Positions 17,953 to 27,260 of a stretch of 64,000 nt of DNA are shown here, one piece after another. The notes below the pieces were generated by a model, which saw only the letters and a list, made by a program, of their open reading frames with translations, did no database searches and was not told the DNA's origin. Source of the DNA: Lentibacillus daqui (GTDB lineage: Bacteria; Bacillota; Bacilli; Bacillales; Amphibacillaceae); assembly GCF_027186265.1 (NCBI RefSeq), contig NZ_CP114176.1, forward strand, positions 3,348,001 through 3,412,000. The letters are read 5' to 3'. The first letter of the stretch is position 1. Each line of letters opens with the position of its first letter. The position numbers and the translations under genes are program-made.

Positions 17953-18033
17953 AATTGCAGCATTAGGGGAAACTTCCGCAAAAATCGTATGTTTTACAGT
18001 ATAGCTTCATTTGTAAGGGGCGGCTAATTTTTT

Positions 18034-18063
18034 TATCATTATTTCCCTCGCATTTGTATAATA
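18034..18063 (+). promoter_or_regulatory. Candidate sigma-A promoter of the second tagD-tagB pair
   Basis: TTATCA (18034-18039) and a perfect TATAAT (18058-18063) are separated by 18 bases. The ATCGGAGG ribosome binding site and tagD start follow 30 bases later. Confidence 0.6.
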
Positions 18064-18094
18064 CTAAGGAAAACAATATATCGGAGGTCATTGC

Positions 18095-18490
18095 ATGAAA
18101 AAGGTTATCACATATGGAACATTCGACTTGCTTCATACCGGCCATATCAACCTGTTACGCCGGGCAAAGGAATATGGGGACTACTTGATCGTTGCGATTT
18201 CTTCAGATGCTTTTAACGAAATGAAGCATAAAACGGCATATTACAGTTTTGAACAGCGTAAAGTTATTCTTGAAGCGATTCGCTATGTAGACAAAGTCAT
18301 TCCGGAAAACACATGGGAACAGAAGGTAGATGATATCCAAAAATATGATATCGATGTGTTTGTGATGGGTGACGACTGGAAAGGAAAATTTGACTATTTA
18401 AGTGAATACTGTGAGGTCGTTTATTTACCGCGAACAGTCGGCATCTCCACAACCAAAATTAAAAACGACTTTGGCAGAAATAATGTTTAG
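18095..18490 (+). CDS. tagD: Glycerol-3-phosphate cytidylyltransferase TagD, copy 2
   Basis: A 131-residue second CDP-glycerol synthase, near-identical over its first 30 residues to copy 1 and with the same HTGH and RTVGISTTKIK motifs. Differences concentrate around residues 38-46 and at the C-terminus, so the duplication is not very recent. It has its own promoter and an ATCGGAGG ribosome binding site. It overlaps the following tagB-like gene by eight bases, exactly as in copy 1, showing that the whole tagD-tagB unit was duplicated. Confidence 0.95.
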   Translation: MKKVITYGTFDLLHTGHINLLRRAKEYGDYLIVAISSDAFNEMKHKTAYYSFEQRKVILEAIRYVDKVIPENTWEQKVDDIQKYDIDVFVMGDDWKGKFDYLSEYCEVVYLPRTVGISTTKIKNDFGRNNV

Positions 18491-19646
18491 AGAATGGCTG
18501 ATTACCATATATCTGTTTGTCTTTCATAGCGTTTTTCGGTTATGCCGCGTGTCCCCTCTGCAACAAAAGACAACCCTGGTAGCGACATTCGGTGATAATA
18601 TCGCCTATACTATTCGAGCTCTGGAAAAGGAAACAAATGAACGATTTGTTATTGTGAAAATGCCAAAATGCGACATTCCCTTTTCTGAAATCACTACACA
18701 TCAGGTATTAGATTTTAAAGCACCAGTACAATGGCTAAAATCGATTTATCATTTGGCAACATCGCGGGTCATCTTTGTCGATAATTACCTCGGGATCCTG
18801 GCAAAAATGAATTTGAAACCACAGGTGATGTGTATCCAATTATGGCATGCAGCTGGAGCGATTAAGCGGTTTGGACTGGAAGATCCGGCTTTCCAAACAC
18901 GTTCCGATCATGCCAAACAACGAATCCAAACCGCTTATCAACGCATCACCCATATCGTGTGCGGTTCGGAAAAGATGACGCCCATATTCCAAAAAAGCTT
19001 TGGTAACCCTGAACTTGCCGTGTTACGAACCGGGATCCCCCGAACTGATTTTTTCTTTCATCCGATTGAAATGAAAAGCGTCCAACTGGTACTGCAACGG
19101 AAATACCCGGTGACAAGTGAGAAGAAAATTGTCCTGTATGCACCGACATTTCGTGATTACGACATTGTCCATTCCCATATTCCGATTGATGTGAACAAGT
19201 TTTGTGAAGCCTTCTGTGATGATTATGTGTTATTTCTTAGGCTGCATCCGGCGATTAAGCACGATTTTCATAATAAGTACCCCGGCATTGTGTACGATGT
19301 TTCCGATGTGAAGGATGTCAGCAAACTGCTTGTCCTAACAGACATATTGATCACGGATTATTCCTCCATCCCGTTTGAGTTTGCCTTATTGGAACGGCCA
19401 ATAATTTTCTTTGCTTACGATTTAGCGGAGTATCAGCAGACAAGAGGATTCTGGCAGGATTATGAAACACTTGTCCCGGGACCGATCGTTACCAATTCCG
19501 CTGACTTAATTCGGGTAATGCATCAAGCAGACTATGATATGGAACGAATTCGTCAGTTTGCAGAGGAGTGGAATCAATATTCAGACGGAAATTCCAGTGA
19601 AAACCTGATAAAAGCGGTATATTTTAAGGGATCTATCCCCGGCTAA
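18483..19646 (+). CDS. TagB/TarF-like CDP-glycerol glycerophosphotransferase, copy 2
   Basis: A 387-residue paralogue of the enzyme at 16552. It has the same N-terminal membrane segment (ITIYLFVFHSVFRL) and the motifs LWHAAGAIKRFG, TGIPRTDFF, LYAPTFRDYD, LRLHPAI and ITDYSSIPFEFALLERP. The frame is open further upstream, but the ATG at 18483, overlapping the tagD stop in ATGTTTAG, matches copy 1 and gives the expected N-terminus. Expected role: transfer of glycerol phosphate from CDP-glycerol to the teichoic acid primer on the inner membrane face. The two paralogues are clearly more diverged than the two TagDs, consistent with separate acceptor specificities. Confidence 0.85.
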   Translation: MFREWLITIYLFVFHSVFRLCRVSPLQQKTTLVATFGDNIAYTIRALEKETNERFVIVKMPKCDIPFSEITTHQVLDFKAPVQWLKSIYHLATSRVIFVDNYLGILAKMNLKPQVMCIQLWHAAGAIKRFGLEDPAFQTRSDHAKQRIQTAYQRITHIVCGSEKMTPIFQKSFGNPELAVLRTGIPRTDFFFHPIEMKSVQLVLQRKYPVTSEKKIVLYAPTFRDYDIVHSHIPIDVNKFCEAFCDDYVLFLRLHPAIKHDFHNKYPGIVYDVSDVKDVSKLLVLTDILITDYSSIPFEFALLERPIIFFAYDLAEYQQTRGFWQDYETLVPGPIVTNSADLIRVMHQADYDMERIRQFAEEWNQYSDGNSSENLIKAVYFKGSIPG

Positions 19647-19660
19647 AGTGGTAAAGTAAC

Positions 19661-19690
19661 AGGGGGACATACGCCCGAATTGTCCCCTTT
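19661..19690 (+). terminator. Probable terminator after tagD-tagB pair 2
   Basis: GGGGACA pairs with TGTCCCC around a 12-base loop, followed by TTTCATT. The T run is weak. Confidence 0.5.
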
Positions 19691-19762
19691 CATTCCTTGC
19701 CCAGTTTACTTGGTTATGATAACTTTAAAAGCAGCATAGTAAGCGTTCGGGGGGATGGGACC

Positions 19763-19810
19763 ATGAATATATCCAAATCGTTGTTCCGAATTCTAAACAA
19801 ACAGGATTAA
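19763..19810 (+). CDS. Possible 15-residue small ORF
   Basis: ATG with a GGGGGATGGG ribosome-binding-like stretch at good spacing encodes MNISKSLFRILNKQD. A hairpin (CTAACG with CGTTAG, then CTTTT) follows at once. The compact start, stop and terminator layout suggests a small peptide or leader gene, but I recognise no family. The remainder of 19691-20079 shows nothing else. Confidence 0.25.
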   Translation: MNISKSLFRILNKQD

Positions 19811-20079
19811 ACTAACGGAAGGCCGTTTTCTTTTCGTTAGCTTTTCGTATTGATAACAATTTGATGTTCGGCAAAGATCCCGTTTTTGTGTTTCCTCCAA
19901 ACTGACCTATGCAGGCCCAACCCGCCATAGTTGATTTACCCTTTCAATACCAGTACTATTAAAATATGTTTGCTTCAACAAAAGATTGAATTCAAAAGGA
20001 GAAAAAAACAGATTTTTAACAGAAGTTCCCCCTTTTGAATAACGTTAAAGCAGAATTCTAAACAAAGTGAGGCGTTAGC

Positions 20080-21564
20080 GTGAATATACAAGAAAAACCA
20101 AAGGCAATCATTGTCATTTTCGGGGCAACAGGTGATTTGGCCAAACGAAAATTGTTTCCATCGATCTATCGCCTCGTTCAACATGGCAAAATCAGCGGTG
20201 ACTTTGCCGTTATTGGGACTGCCCGCCGGCCATGGACCAATGATATTTTCCGTGAAAACGTGAAAAAATCAATTGAGAATACCTTGTCAACCAATAAGGA
20301 TTTAGATACATTTACATCCCATTTCTATTACCATCCATTTGACGTGACGGAGCCATCTTCTTATGTGGAACTGGAGGCACTGTTGCAGACCCTGGAGGGT
20401 ACCTATCAAACAGCGGGGAACCGCATTTTTTATCTGGCCATGGCGCCGGAGTTTTTCGGGGTTATCGCCAATCATTTAAAAACAAACCATTTAACCGAGA
20501 GTACCGGATGGACCCGGCTCGTTATTGAAAAACCATTTGGGCATGACCTGACATCCGCCAAGAAGTTAAACAATGAAATTCGTGCGGCATTTGACGAGGA
20601 ACAAATTTATCGGATCGACCACTATTTAGGAAAAGAAATGGTGCAAAATATTGAAGTGATCCGCTTTGCCAATGGTATTTTCGAGCATCTGTGGAACAAT
20701 CGATTTATTTCCAACATACAAATCACTTCAAGTGAATCACTTGGAGTAGAGGAACGAGCCAACTATTACGACCGCTCAGGCGCTGTTCGTGATATGCTGC
20801 AAAACCATATGTTACAAATGGTCTCCCTGCTGGCAATGGAGCCACCGATTAAATTAACCACTGAGGAAATCCGCTCAGAAAAGGTGAAGGTATTGCGCGC
20901 AATCCGACAAATGCATATAAGCGAGGTAAATAACTATTTTGTCCGCGGGCAATATGGTAATAATGGCGAGGACAATGAACATAGCAGTGGTTATCGCGAG
21001 GAGGCACCGGAGCTTTCCGATTCGAACACAGAAACATTTGTCGCGGGCAAAATCATGATCGATAATTACCGGTGGGCAGGCGTTCCCTTTTATATCCGTA
21101 CCGGTAAACGCATGACCGAGAAGTCCACGAAGATTATTGTCGAGTTCAATGATATTCCAATGAATTTATATTATAAAAATAAACAGGAAAAACATCCGAA
21201 TTTATTGGTGATCAACATTCAACCGGATGAAGGAATCACCCTTTATCTGAATGCTAAAAAGGCCGGATCCGGAAACCAGACCAAGCCAATTAAACTTGCC
21301 TATACCAATCATGAGATTAATGGAATCAATACACCTGAAGCCTATGAAAAACTCCTTTATGATTGCATGATTGGGGACACGACCAACTTTACTCACTGGC
21401 AGGAAGTAGCCTTATCCTGGACATTTGTCGATCCGATCCTGCAATCATGGTCAGAAACAAAACCAGATTTTCCAAATTATCCAGCTGGTTCCATGGGGCC
21501 TCACGCGGCGAATGAACTACTTGCCAAGGATGGATTCCATTGGTGGCCATTGAACGGGGAATAA
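20080..21564 (+). CDS. zwf: Glucose-6-phosphate 1-dehydrogenase
   Basis: A cytoplasmic enzyme that oxidises glucose 6-phosphate to 6-phosphogluconolactone, producing NADPH at the entry to the oxidative pentose phosphate pathway. The 494-residue protein has the dinucleotide-binding GATGDLAKRKL at residues 14-24, the substrate-binding RIDHYLGKEMVQN, and the later EKPFGHD and RTGKRM motifs typical of the family. The start is GTG after AGTGAGG. It stands alone between the teichoic acid genes and an oppositely oriented permease. Confidence 0.95.
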   Translation: MNIQEKPKAIIVIFGATGDLAKRKLFPSIYRLVQHGKISGDFAVIGTARRPWTNDIFRENVKKSIENTLSTNKDLDTFTSHFYYHPFDVTEPSSYVELEALLQTLEGTYQTAGNRIFYLAMAPEFFGVIANHLKTNHLTESTGWTRLVIEKPFGHDLTSAKKLNNEIRAAFDEEQIYRIDHYLGKEMVQNIEVIRFANGIFEHLWNNRFISNIQITSSESLGVEERANYYDRSGAVRDMLQNHMLQMVSLLAMEPPIKLTTEEIRSEKVKVLRAIRQMHISEVNNYFVRGQYGNNGEDNEHSSGYREEAPELSDSNTETFVAGKIMIDNYRWAGVPFYIRTGKRMTEKSTKIIVEFNDIPMNLYYKNKQEKHPNLLVINIQPDEGITLYLNAKKAGSGNQTKPIKLAYTNHEINGINTPEAYEKLLYDCMIGDTTNFTHWQEVALSWTFVDPILQSWSETKPDFPNYPAGSMGPHAANELLAKDGFHWWPLNGE

Positions 21565-21665
21565 GCATAAACCTATTAATGTGCTGTAACGACCTTAAGG
21601 TATGGGTAGTTGGAGATAAGCAGTCCGTAAAAAAATAAATCACTGAATGAAGTTTTAATCTATGC

Positions 21666-21696
21666 AGCCCCAGTATTTGGCATAATTACTGGGGCT
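21666..21696 (+). terminator. Terminator between zwf and the APC permease
   Basis: A perfect 10-bp stem, AGCCCCAGTA with TACTGGGGCT, lies about 100 bases past zwf. The T run is poor on both strands, so it may serve either convergent gene. Confidence 0.55.
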
Positions 21697-21800
21697 TCTA
21701 TGTATCTGGGATAACCTTCCCATAGCCGGGTAACTTTTAACGTTAACAGCATTATTTCAATGAGGGTAGATAGAAATGAAAAGGTGGTGGTCCATCATTT

Positions 21801-23258
21801 TCATTCATCTTCTACCTCAATCTTTTTACTTCCCAAGATCAAATAGTTCAATTTCTCTTTAGGGATTTGATTGAATTCCCGCCGTTTCATGAAGTAAAAT
21901 ACAAGGCCAAGGACAATCCAGATAATTAAGGCAATAAGTGATTCCATACCAAGAAATGCTGGTGAACCGGGTACTAATAATAGCGCAATAAACGTCAAAC
22001 TTGCCAGCATTCCGACAATCGCAATCAATTTCTTTCCCGGGGCAACTACATTTTTTTTCGGGTTATGTTGACTACCCGCTGACCATTTAAAAATCATATT
22101 GGCGGTATAGCACGTATAGAAATACGCAATCGACACGCCAATCGATGACATGTCAACGACCCATAATAAAGCTTGCCGGCCAAACCACGGTGCAAGCATA
22201 GCAATGATCACAGTAAAAATGATACCTACATACGGCGTCTTATATTTTGGGTGCATTTTCGAGAATATGCCGGGTAATATTTTTGCCCGTGACATAGCAA
22301 ATAGCAGACGGCTGGACGAAATGATAAATCCATTTAATCCAGTAAAAATACCCATACTCAATGCCACTGCAAGAATAACTAATCCCAGTATCCCGATCAC
22401 ATCGGTAACTGCGACTGCGGTTCCCCATAGATAATTTCCGGCTACAAGTTGTTCCCATGGTGCAGCCATCGCTGTCGCAAGTACCATTAAACTATATAAA
22501 ATTCCGGAAACCAGAATTGCCATGATAATCAATCCGAATGCTTTTTTAGAGGAAAAGTTGAATTCCTCCGCGACCTGTGGTACATTATCAAATCCGATGT
22601 AAGCCCATGGTGCAATCGCAACAATCGAAATAATAGCTGCAAATGATGTGGTATGTGCCGGGAACAGTGGTTCAACATTGGCAAAAGTGGTTTTCGGGCT
22701 TCCCCCTACTAAAATAACAATCGCAAGCACCCCTGCCAACATAATACAGCAAAAGATAAATTGTACTTGTCCGGTCAGGCCTGTCCCACGAATATTTAAA
22801 TAGCCAAAAACCAGCAGAACCAGAACGGCAATGATAATCTCCATGCCATATACCTTCCAGCCAGCAATCTGATATAGCGGCAAATTCTCAATAACCTTTG
22901 GGAAAACAAATTTGAACATTAAAGCAAATGCGGACGCGTTAAGGGCAACAATACAAATGTATCCAAGGGTTAGAAACCACCCACAGATAAACGCATGGGT
23001 TCGTCCCAAACTTACAAAAGCATAAGCAAATTCACCGCCTGAAACGGGGAAGCTTTTAATTAAAAATCCGTAACTGACAGCAATGAGCATCATCAATGCG
23101 GCGCCAATTAAAAAGCCAATAATCACACCAAGTGGTCCGCCATCCTCCATCCAGACAGTCGGCTGTACAAAAGCCCCCCAGCCAATCGATGAACCAAGAG
23201 CAATTGCCCAGACCCAGTGTGGTTTTAATGATTTCTTCAATTTCTGTCGTTCTTCCAT
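21801..23258 (-). CDS. APC-family amino acid permease
   Basis: A 485-residue secondary transporter with about 12 hydrophobic spans. It begins with the family's GSSIGWGAFV first-helix motif (glycine-rich substrate site) and contains FPVSGGEFAYAF and the conserved SSRLLFAMSR segment. It likely imports an amino acid or amine by proton or sodium symport at the cytoplasmic membrane; the substrate cannot be read from sequence. ATG follows GAGGAGT. The gene is monocistronic. Its roughly 500-base upstream region contains unusual interleaved complementary segments that could be a regulatory leader. Confidence 0.85.
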   Translation of the reverse strand: MEERQKLKKSLKPHWVWAIALGSSIGWGAFVQPTVWMEDGGPLGVIIGFLIGAALMMLIAVSYGFLIKSFPVSGGEFAYAFVSLGRTHAFICGWFLTLGYICIVALNASAFALMFKFVFPKVIENLPLYQIAGWKVYGMEIIIAVLVLLVFGYLNIRGTGLTGQVQFIFCCIMLAGVLAIVILVGGSPKTTFANVEPLFPAHTTSFAAIISIVAIAPWAYIGFDNVPQVAEEFNFSSKKAFGLIIMAILVSGILYSLMVLATAMAAPWEQLVAGNYLWGTAVAVTDVIGILGLVILAVALSMGIFTGLNGFIISSSRLLFAMSRAKILPGIFSKMHPKYKTPYVGIIFTVIIAMLAPWFGRQALLWVVDMSSIGVSIAYFYTCYTANMIFKWSAGSQHNPKKNVVAPGKKLIAIVGMLASLTFIALLLVPGSPAFLGMESLIALIIWIVLGLVFYFMKRREFNQIPKEKLNYLILGSKKIEVEDE

Positions 23259-23439
23259 GCTGAATAAGACTCCTCATGTTTGTTATATTTTCTATCGGTT
23301 CCGTTCACCAAATTATGGAGTGAATCACACAATCTTTTATGTCTGACAGCTGTATAAAGTTGCAGATGGACAGGTGATGGTTATAGATGAATGGAGTGAC
23401 CTTTTGTGAAGATATCTCTTTTAAGTTACGTGTTTAAAA

Positions 23440-23575
23440 AGGGTAAAAAGGACAGAGAAGCCCGAGTCGCGTGGCTTTGGACACCAGGCTTCCATAGGAT
23501 GTGGTGACTTCTGCGTTGCCCACAGGTCGATAGGCAATTTTAGCAGAAGCCCCCCCTATCGAACATCCTTATAAG
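23440..23575 (-). other. Structured, GC-richer segment in the leader region of the APC permease gene
   Basis: Complementary segments occur in the order a b c b' c' a': GGATGT 23497-23502, CTTCTGC 23508-23514, CGATAGG 23528-23534, GCAGAAG 23543-23549, CCTATCG 23555-23561, ACATCC 23563-23568. Helices b and c interleave, as in a pseudoknot or two mutually exclusive structures. On the minus strand the segment lies about 180-320 bases before the permease start, and a GAAGCC/GGGCTTC hairpin with a T-rich tail follows it. I recognise no known riboswitch. Flanking 23259-23440 and 23575-23788 hold nothing else I can name. Confidence 0.45.
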
Positions 23576-23788
23576 AAGAAATACCAGGTCTACCAATATC
23601 GGAAAATGTGAGTGGCATCTAATAGCAAGCACTTTATGCACTATACACGACACCTATTAAAATGTTTTACATAGTGGGCAACGTTGTCTGGTAAAATAAC
23701 CCAACCGCTTTGTCCCTTCCATGCACTTCAACCAACGTTAGGACCAATTCCTTCTTAATGTGCCACATTACCTAACAGGCAATACCTT

Positions 23789-24943
23789 TTATTGATATTC
23801 CGGCTTTCCACCTTTAACTCTAATCCAGGAAGACTTTTTCCCCACAATCGCAGACCGGATGAATTTTTTTCCAAACTGTAACCGGTTATAGAACAGATAG
23901 GCAATGATAAAGACCATGGGAGTTAACACAATTTTCCATAGTACCGTATGCTCAACTGACACAAGATCCAACCGCTGCATCATGATTCGGATGGATTCCA
24001 TAATAAATACGTGCGAAACATAGATTCCTACTGCATTCGCCCCAATTTTAGCGAATAGCGTACCTTTGCCAACCTGGCTATGCTGGAGCACCAGTAGGAA
24101 CAAAAATAAAACCAATGGGATGGTCGACAGAAAATAATTTTCGGCTTTACCATCGAACACTTGTAGAGTGATAAAACCTTCCAACACCTGCATAATGAAT
24201 AACGATGCCAGACAAATAATCGCAATTCTGGTTGGGATTTTCTTGGCAAATGCAGTAACAGCCGGCTCATATTTTGCAGCAATTCCCCCGAGCATTACAT
24301 AAAATAGCGCAAAAAAGAGGGTATCCCTTGTATTCAGTGATACATCGTAAATAAAAGAATAAGATTGACCGAACAGGCCAAACAGATTAAATCCGAGGCT
24401 AACGACTAATACTACACGCATGAGTCTGACTTGCATAAATACATATAATAGTACAATCGCCCAGATTAATGCTGGCAAAAACCACAAATGATATTCCGGC
24501 CATCTAGATCCCAGATAAATCGCATTCCACCAGTCAAAGTTGCCGATGTAATCGGTAAACATATTTTTCAAGGCGGTACCATTTTTTTCTGTTTCTATAA
24601 ACCTTAAGACAAGTTCGAATAAGAAATAAAAAGCGAACCATGCCACATAGAGCTTTACCAATTTGACAATGTACTTTCTTACATATTGGGTCTGCCTTTT
24701 GAACACTGCTTCCGGATGACTCAACTGAATCTTATTCAGCTTTTGCACAAATAAATAACCTGATACCACAAAGAAAAATGGTACCGCAAATCGCGCAATT
24801 GTATTAATGATAAAATTAACCTCATCACCATTTACGGTGCCAAGCTCTACACCTTTCACTGTGTTAGAATGTATAGTCACAACAAAAAAAATCGCAAAAC
24901 ATTTCACATAATCAATCATATAATTCCGTTCCACTTGTTGCAC
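23789..24943 (-). CDS. Membrane acyltransferase (acyltransferase 3 family)
   Basis: An integral membrane protein of about 384 residues with some ten hydrophobic spans. It has the family's N-terminal signature YVKCFAIFFVVTIHSN, in which the catalytic His lies in the first span, and FWWNAIYLGS/WFLPALIW-like motifs. Family members transfer acetyl or other acyl groups to sugars or wall polymers at the membrane. The large extracellular SGNH domain of OatA is absent. The frame opens at an ATG (24970), but AGGAAGAGG upstream of a GTG at 24943 is a better translation start. Its target is unknown; with wall genes on both sides, modification of a surface glycan is plausible. Confidence 0.75.
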   Translation of the reverse strand: MQQVERNYMIDYVKCFAIFFVVTIHSNTVKGVELGTVNGDEVNFIINTIARFAVPFFFVVSGYLFVQKLNKIQLSHPEAVFKRQTQYVRKYIVKLVKLYVAWFAFYFLFELVLRFIETEKNGTALKNMFTDYIGNFDWWNAIYLGSRWPEYHLWFLPALIWAIVLLYVFMQVRLMRVVLVVSLGFNLFGLFGQSYSFIYDVSLNTRDTLFFALFYVMLGGIAAKYEPAVTAFAKKIPTRIAIICLASLFIMQVLEGFITLQVFDGKAENYFLSTIPLVLFLFLLVLQHSQVGKGTLFAKIGANAVGIYVSHVFIMESIRIMMQRLDLVSVEHTVLWKIVLTPMVFIIAYLFYNRLQFGKKFIRSAIVGKKSSWIRVKGGKPEYQ

Positions 24944-25433
24944 ACATCCTCTTCCTTCTTGACCCCTCATTAATAAAATAGATGTGTATCCAATTCCAAG
25001 TTCTATTCTTTACCCCGTTTATCAGTACAGACCTGGATTTTATTATACCGTTGTACAAATTAATATTCTCTATACTTTAAAACATTCGATGGATAGACTC
25101 ATAAACTGGGGGGTTGCACGCGTTGGCGATTGTCAAACCAAAAAATGGGGATTTTCGATAAAAACGGCGGAATTGAGTATAAATGTCATGAAAACCTTTG
25201 GAGAGAATTGAGCATTGTTTATAAGTGGGAACCGGGTAATCGGTGGCTCAGTACTTCTAACAGCCAAGCGGGATGTCCCTGCCTTTGCCAAATCTAAAGG
25301 TCTAATTTCCCCGGAATTACCCAGTTTCCAAAAGGTGGTGGGGCAGGTTACTTATCCGGCTTATCTTTATTGATTGAATATTTTAGGGTGTGTATTGTTG
25401 GGGCACTTTCCGTTCATGACGAGGCTCCTGTTT
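24944..25433. other. Intergenic region between tagO and the acyltransferase, partly structured
   Basis: There is no supported gene here. At 25228-25347 two complementary pairs interleave: GGAACCGGGTAAT (25228) with ATTACCCAGTTTCC (25316), and CCTGCC (25278) with GGCAGG (25342). An RNA fold or a decayed repeat is possible. The acyltransferase promoter must lie near 24950-25050. Confidence 0.35.
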
Positions 25434-26498
25434 TTACGCTCTTTTAAACATTTTCCGCAGCAAGTCGATGACAGGGCGTTTTCCGTTCATCACCAAGCCA
25501 CCGAGTTCAGCAAGGAAATGGAAAAGCACGAGTACGAAAAGGATGATAATGACTGCTGTCGTCATGGTTGCGTTTGACAACAATATGGCGATGGCTCCAA
25601 ATAACGCACTGAATCCATAAATGATCCAGACACTTTGCCGGTGACTGAATCCTTTTTCAATCAATTGATAATGAATATGCTTGTTATCCGGCAGCATGAT
25701 GCTTTGCCCATTACGGAACCTGCGCACGATCGCAAACACAGTATCCAGAATAGGAACCGCCAGCAGGATGACCGGAATAATAAAACCGAACAAGGTGATA
25801 TTTTTAAATAAGCCAAGGATGGAGACGACCGCAATCATATAGCCAAGAAAATTGGATCCCGTGTCTCCCATGTAAATTTTGGCCGGGTAGAAATTGTGGA
25901 ACAAAAAACCAATATTGGCACCAATCAGCGTAATGCAAAAATAAGCTGCCAACAAGCGCACATCAATAATCGCCATGATAAACATCGATAAAAAGGCGAT
26001 TGTAGTGACTCCTGCTGCCAGACCATCAAGTCCGTCAATCAAATTAATTGCATTGGTGATACCAACAATCCATACCAGTGTTACCAGGACGCTAAGAAAA
26101 CCCAAGTCAACCAGTCCGAAAACGGGAATCGTAATTTGGTCAATAATCAGCCCTGCAGAAATCAGGAACGATGCCGCAATCACCTGTCCTGTCAACTTAA
26201 AGGTTGGACGAAGCTGGTATTTATCATCAAGCATACCGGTAATAATAATCACGATCGCCCCAAATAATATTTCCTTGAAGTAGGTACCAAATGGATGCAA
26301 ATAAACCATGCCAAGAAACATACCAATAAATATTGCCAAGCCGCCAAGCCTCGGCATGATTTGTCGATGGATTTTCCGTTTGTTCGGCACATCCATAATC
26401 CCAAGCTTGATAGCCAACTTTTTGACCGGAAATGTAATGAGTAATGTACTAACAAGTGCAATCAGAAATGCGATAGACAGATCACCAAAATAAACCAT
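25434..26498 (-). CDS. tagO: Undecaprenyl-phosphate GlcNAc-1-phosphate transferase TagO
   Basis: A polytopic membrane enzyme that transfers GlcNAc-1-phosphate from UDP-GlcNAc to undecaprenyl phosphate, the first step of wall teichoic acid linkage-unit synthesis. The 354 residues match the family. Visible motifs are HRQIMPRLGG, the catalytic NAINLIDGLDGLAAG, KIYMGDTGSNFLG, and the cytoplasmic HIHYQLIEKGFSHRQ loop that binds the nucleotide sugar. ATG follows AGGAG. It stands apart from the tarGH/tagD genes but serves the same pathway. Confidence 0.93.
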   Translation of the reverse strand: MVYFGDLSIAFLIALVSTLLITFPVKKLAIKLGIMDVPNKRKIHRQIMPRLGGLAIFIGMFLGMVYLHPFGTYFKEILFGAIVIIITGMLDDKYQLRPTFKLTGQVIAASFLISAGLIIDQITIPVFGLVDLGFLSVLVTLVWIVGITNAINLIDGLDGLAAGVTTIAFLSMFIMAIIDVRLLAAYFCITLIGANIGFLFHNFYPAKIYMGDTGSNFLGYMIAVVSILGLFKNITLFGFIIPVILLAVPILDTVFAIVRRFRNGQSIMLPDNKHIHYQLIEKGFSHRQSVWIIYGFSALFGAIAILLSNATMTTAVIIILFVLVLFHFLAELGGLVMNGKRPVIDLLRKMFKRA

Positions 26499-26587
26499 AA
26501 TGAACTCCTAGTAGATCAATTTTTTTGATTATACCGGCACATACAAGATATTAACGAATAACAGAAAGAACTTGGCTTAGGTTTTTC

Positions 26588-27247
26588 CTATTTGCCAATT
26601 CCATGCATCAGGTAGTCAATGGTTTGCTTGATCTCCGTCTCATCATCCCATGCACGATCCGGCTGAATAATAAATCTGGTAAACAAAAAGCCAATAATCG
26701 CCGGACCAATCATCCGGATAATTTGGTCGTTTGGAATGTCGCGCAACTCACCTTTTTCTTTATAAAAATCAAATGTTTTCTGCATTGCCGGGATTACTTT
26801 TTCCAAAGCCGTTTTTTTCAGTGCGTCTTGTAGTTCCGGATGAAAGGCCAATTCCTGTATCAGAATTTTGATTAATGGAACATTGTCTTTCACAAACGAA
26901 AACCGGTTTTTAATTAGTAAATATAAAAAGTTTTGCAAGCTCGTGTGGTGATGATGGAATACTTCATCGACAAATTTACCAGCAAACGTCGGGATCATAA
27001 ATTGCGCGATCACCGGATGAACAATGGCCATCAACAAATCCTTTTTCGTCTGATAATGACGAAAAATCGTCCCTTCAGCTACACCTGCTCGTTTGGCAAT
27101 TTCGCTGGTTGATGTGGCAGCATAGCCTTTTTCAGCAATTAGTTCAATCGCTGCTTCTAAAATCTTGATTTGTTTCGGTGTCATGTTTTCCGTTTGCTTG
27201 ATTATATTTGTAAATGAATGGGATGCTGAATGGTTGTTATCTTCCAT
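26588..27247 (-). CDS. TetR/AcrR-family transcriptional regulator
   Basis: A 219-residue repressor. The N-terminal helix-turn-helix (about residues 22-68) reads ILEAAIELIAEKGYAATSTS, then EIAKRAGVAEGTIFRHYQTK. The rest is a helical ligand-binding domain. Two exporter genes start right upstream on the same strand, with 14 bases between the permease and this gene's neighbour end, so the three form an operon read 29007 to 26588. The regulator probably represses this transporter operon. The ligand is unknown. Confidence 0.85.
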   Translation of the reverse strand: MEDNNHSASHSFTNIIKQTENMTPKQIKILEAAIELIAEKGYAATSTSEIAKRAGVAEGTIFRHYQTKKDLLMAIVHPVIAQFMIPTFAGKFVDEVFHHHHTSLQNFLYLLIKNRFSFVKDNVPLIKILIQELAFHPELQDALKKTALEKVIPAMQKTFDFYKEKGELRDIPNDQIIRMIGPAIIGFLFTRFIIQPDRAWDDETEIKQTIDYLMHGIGK

Positions 27248-27260
27248 GAAATATCGTCTC

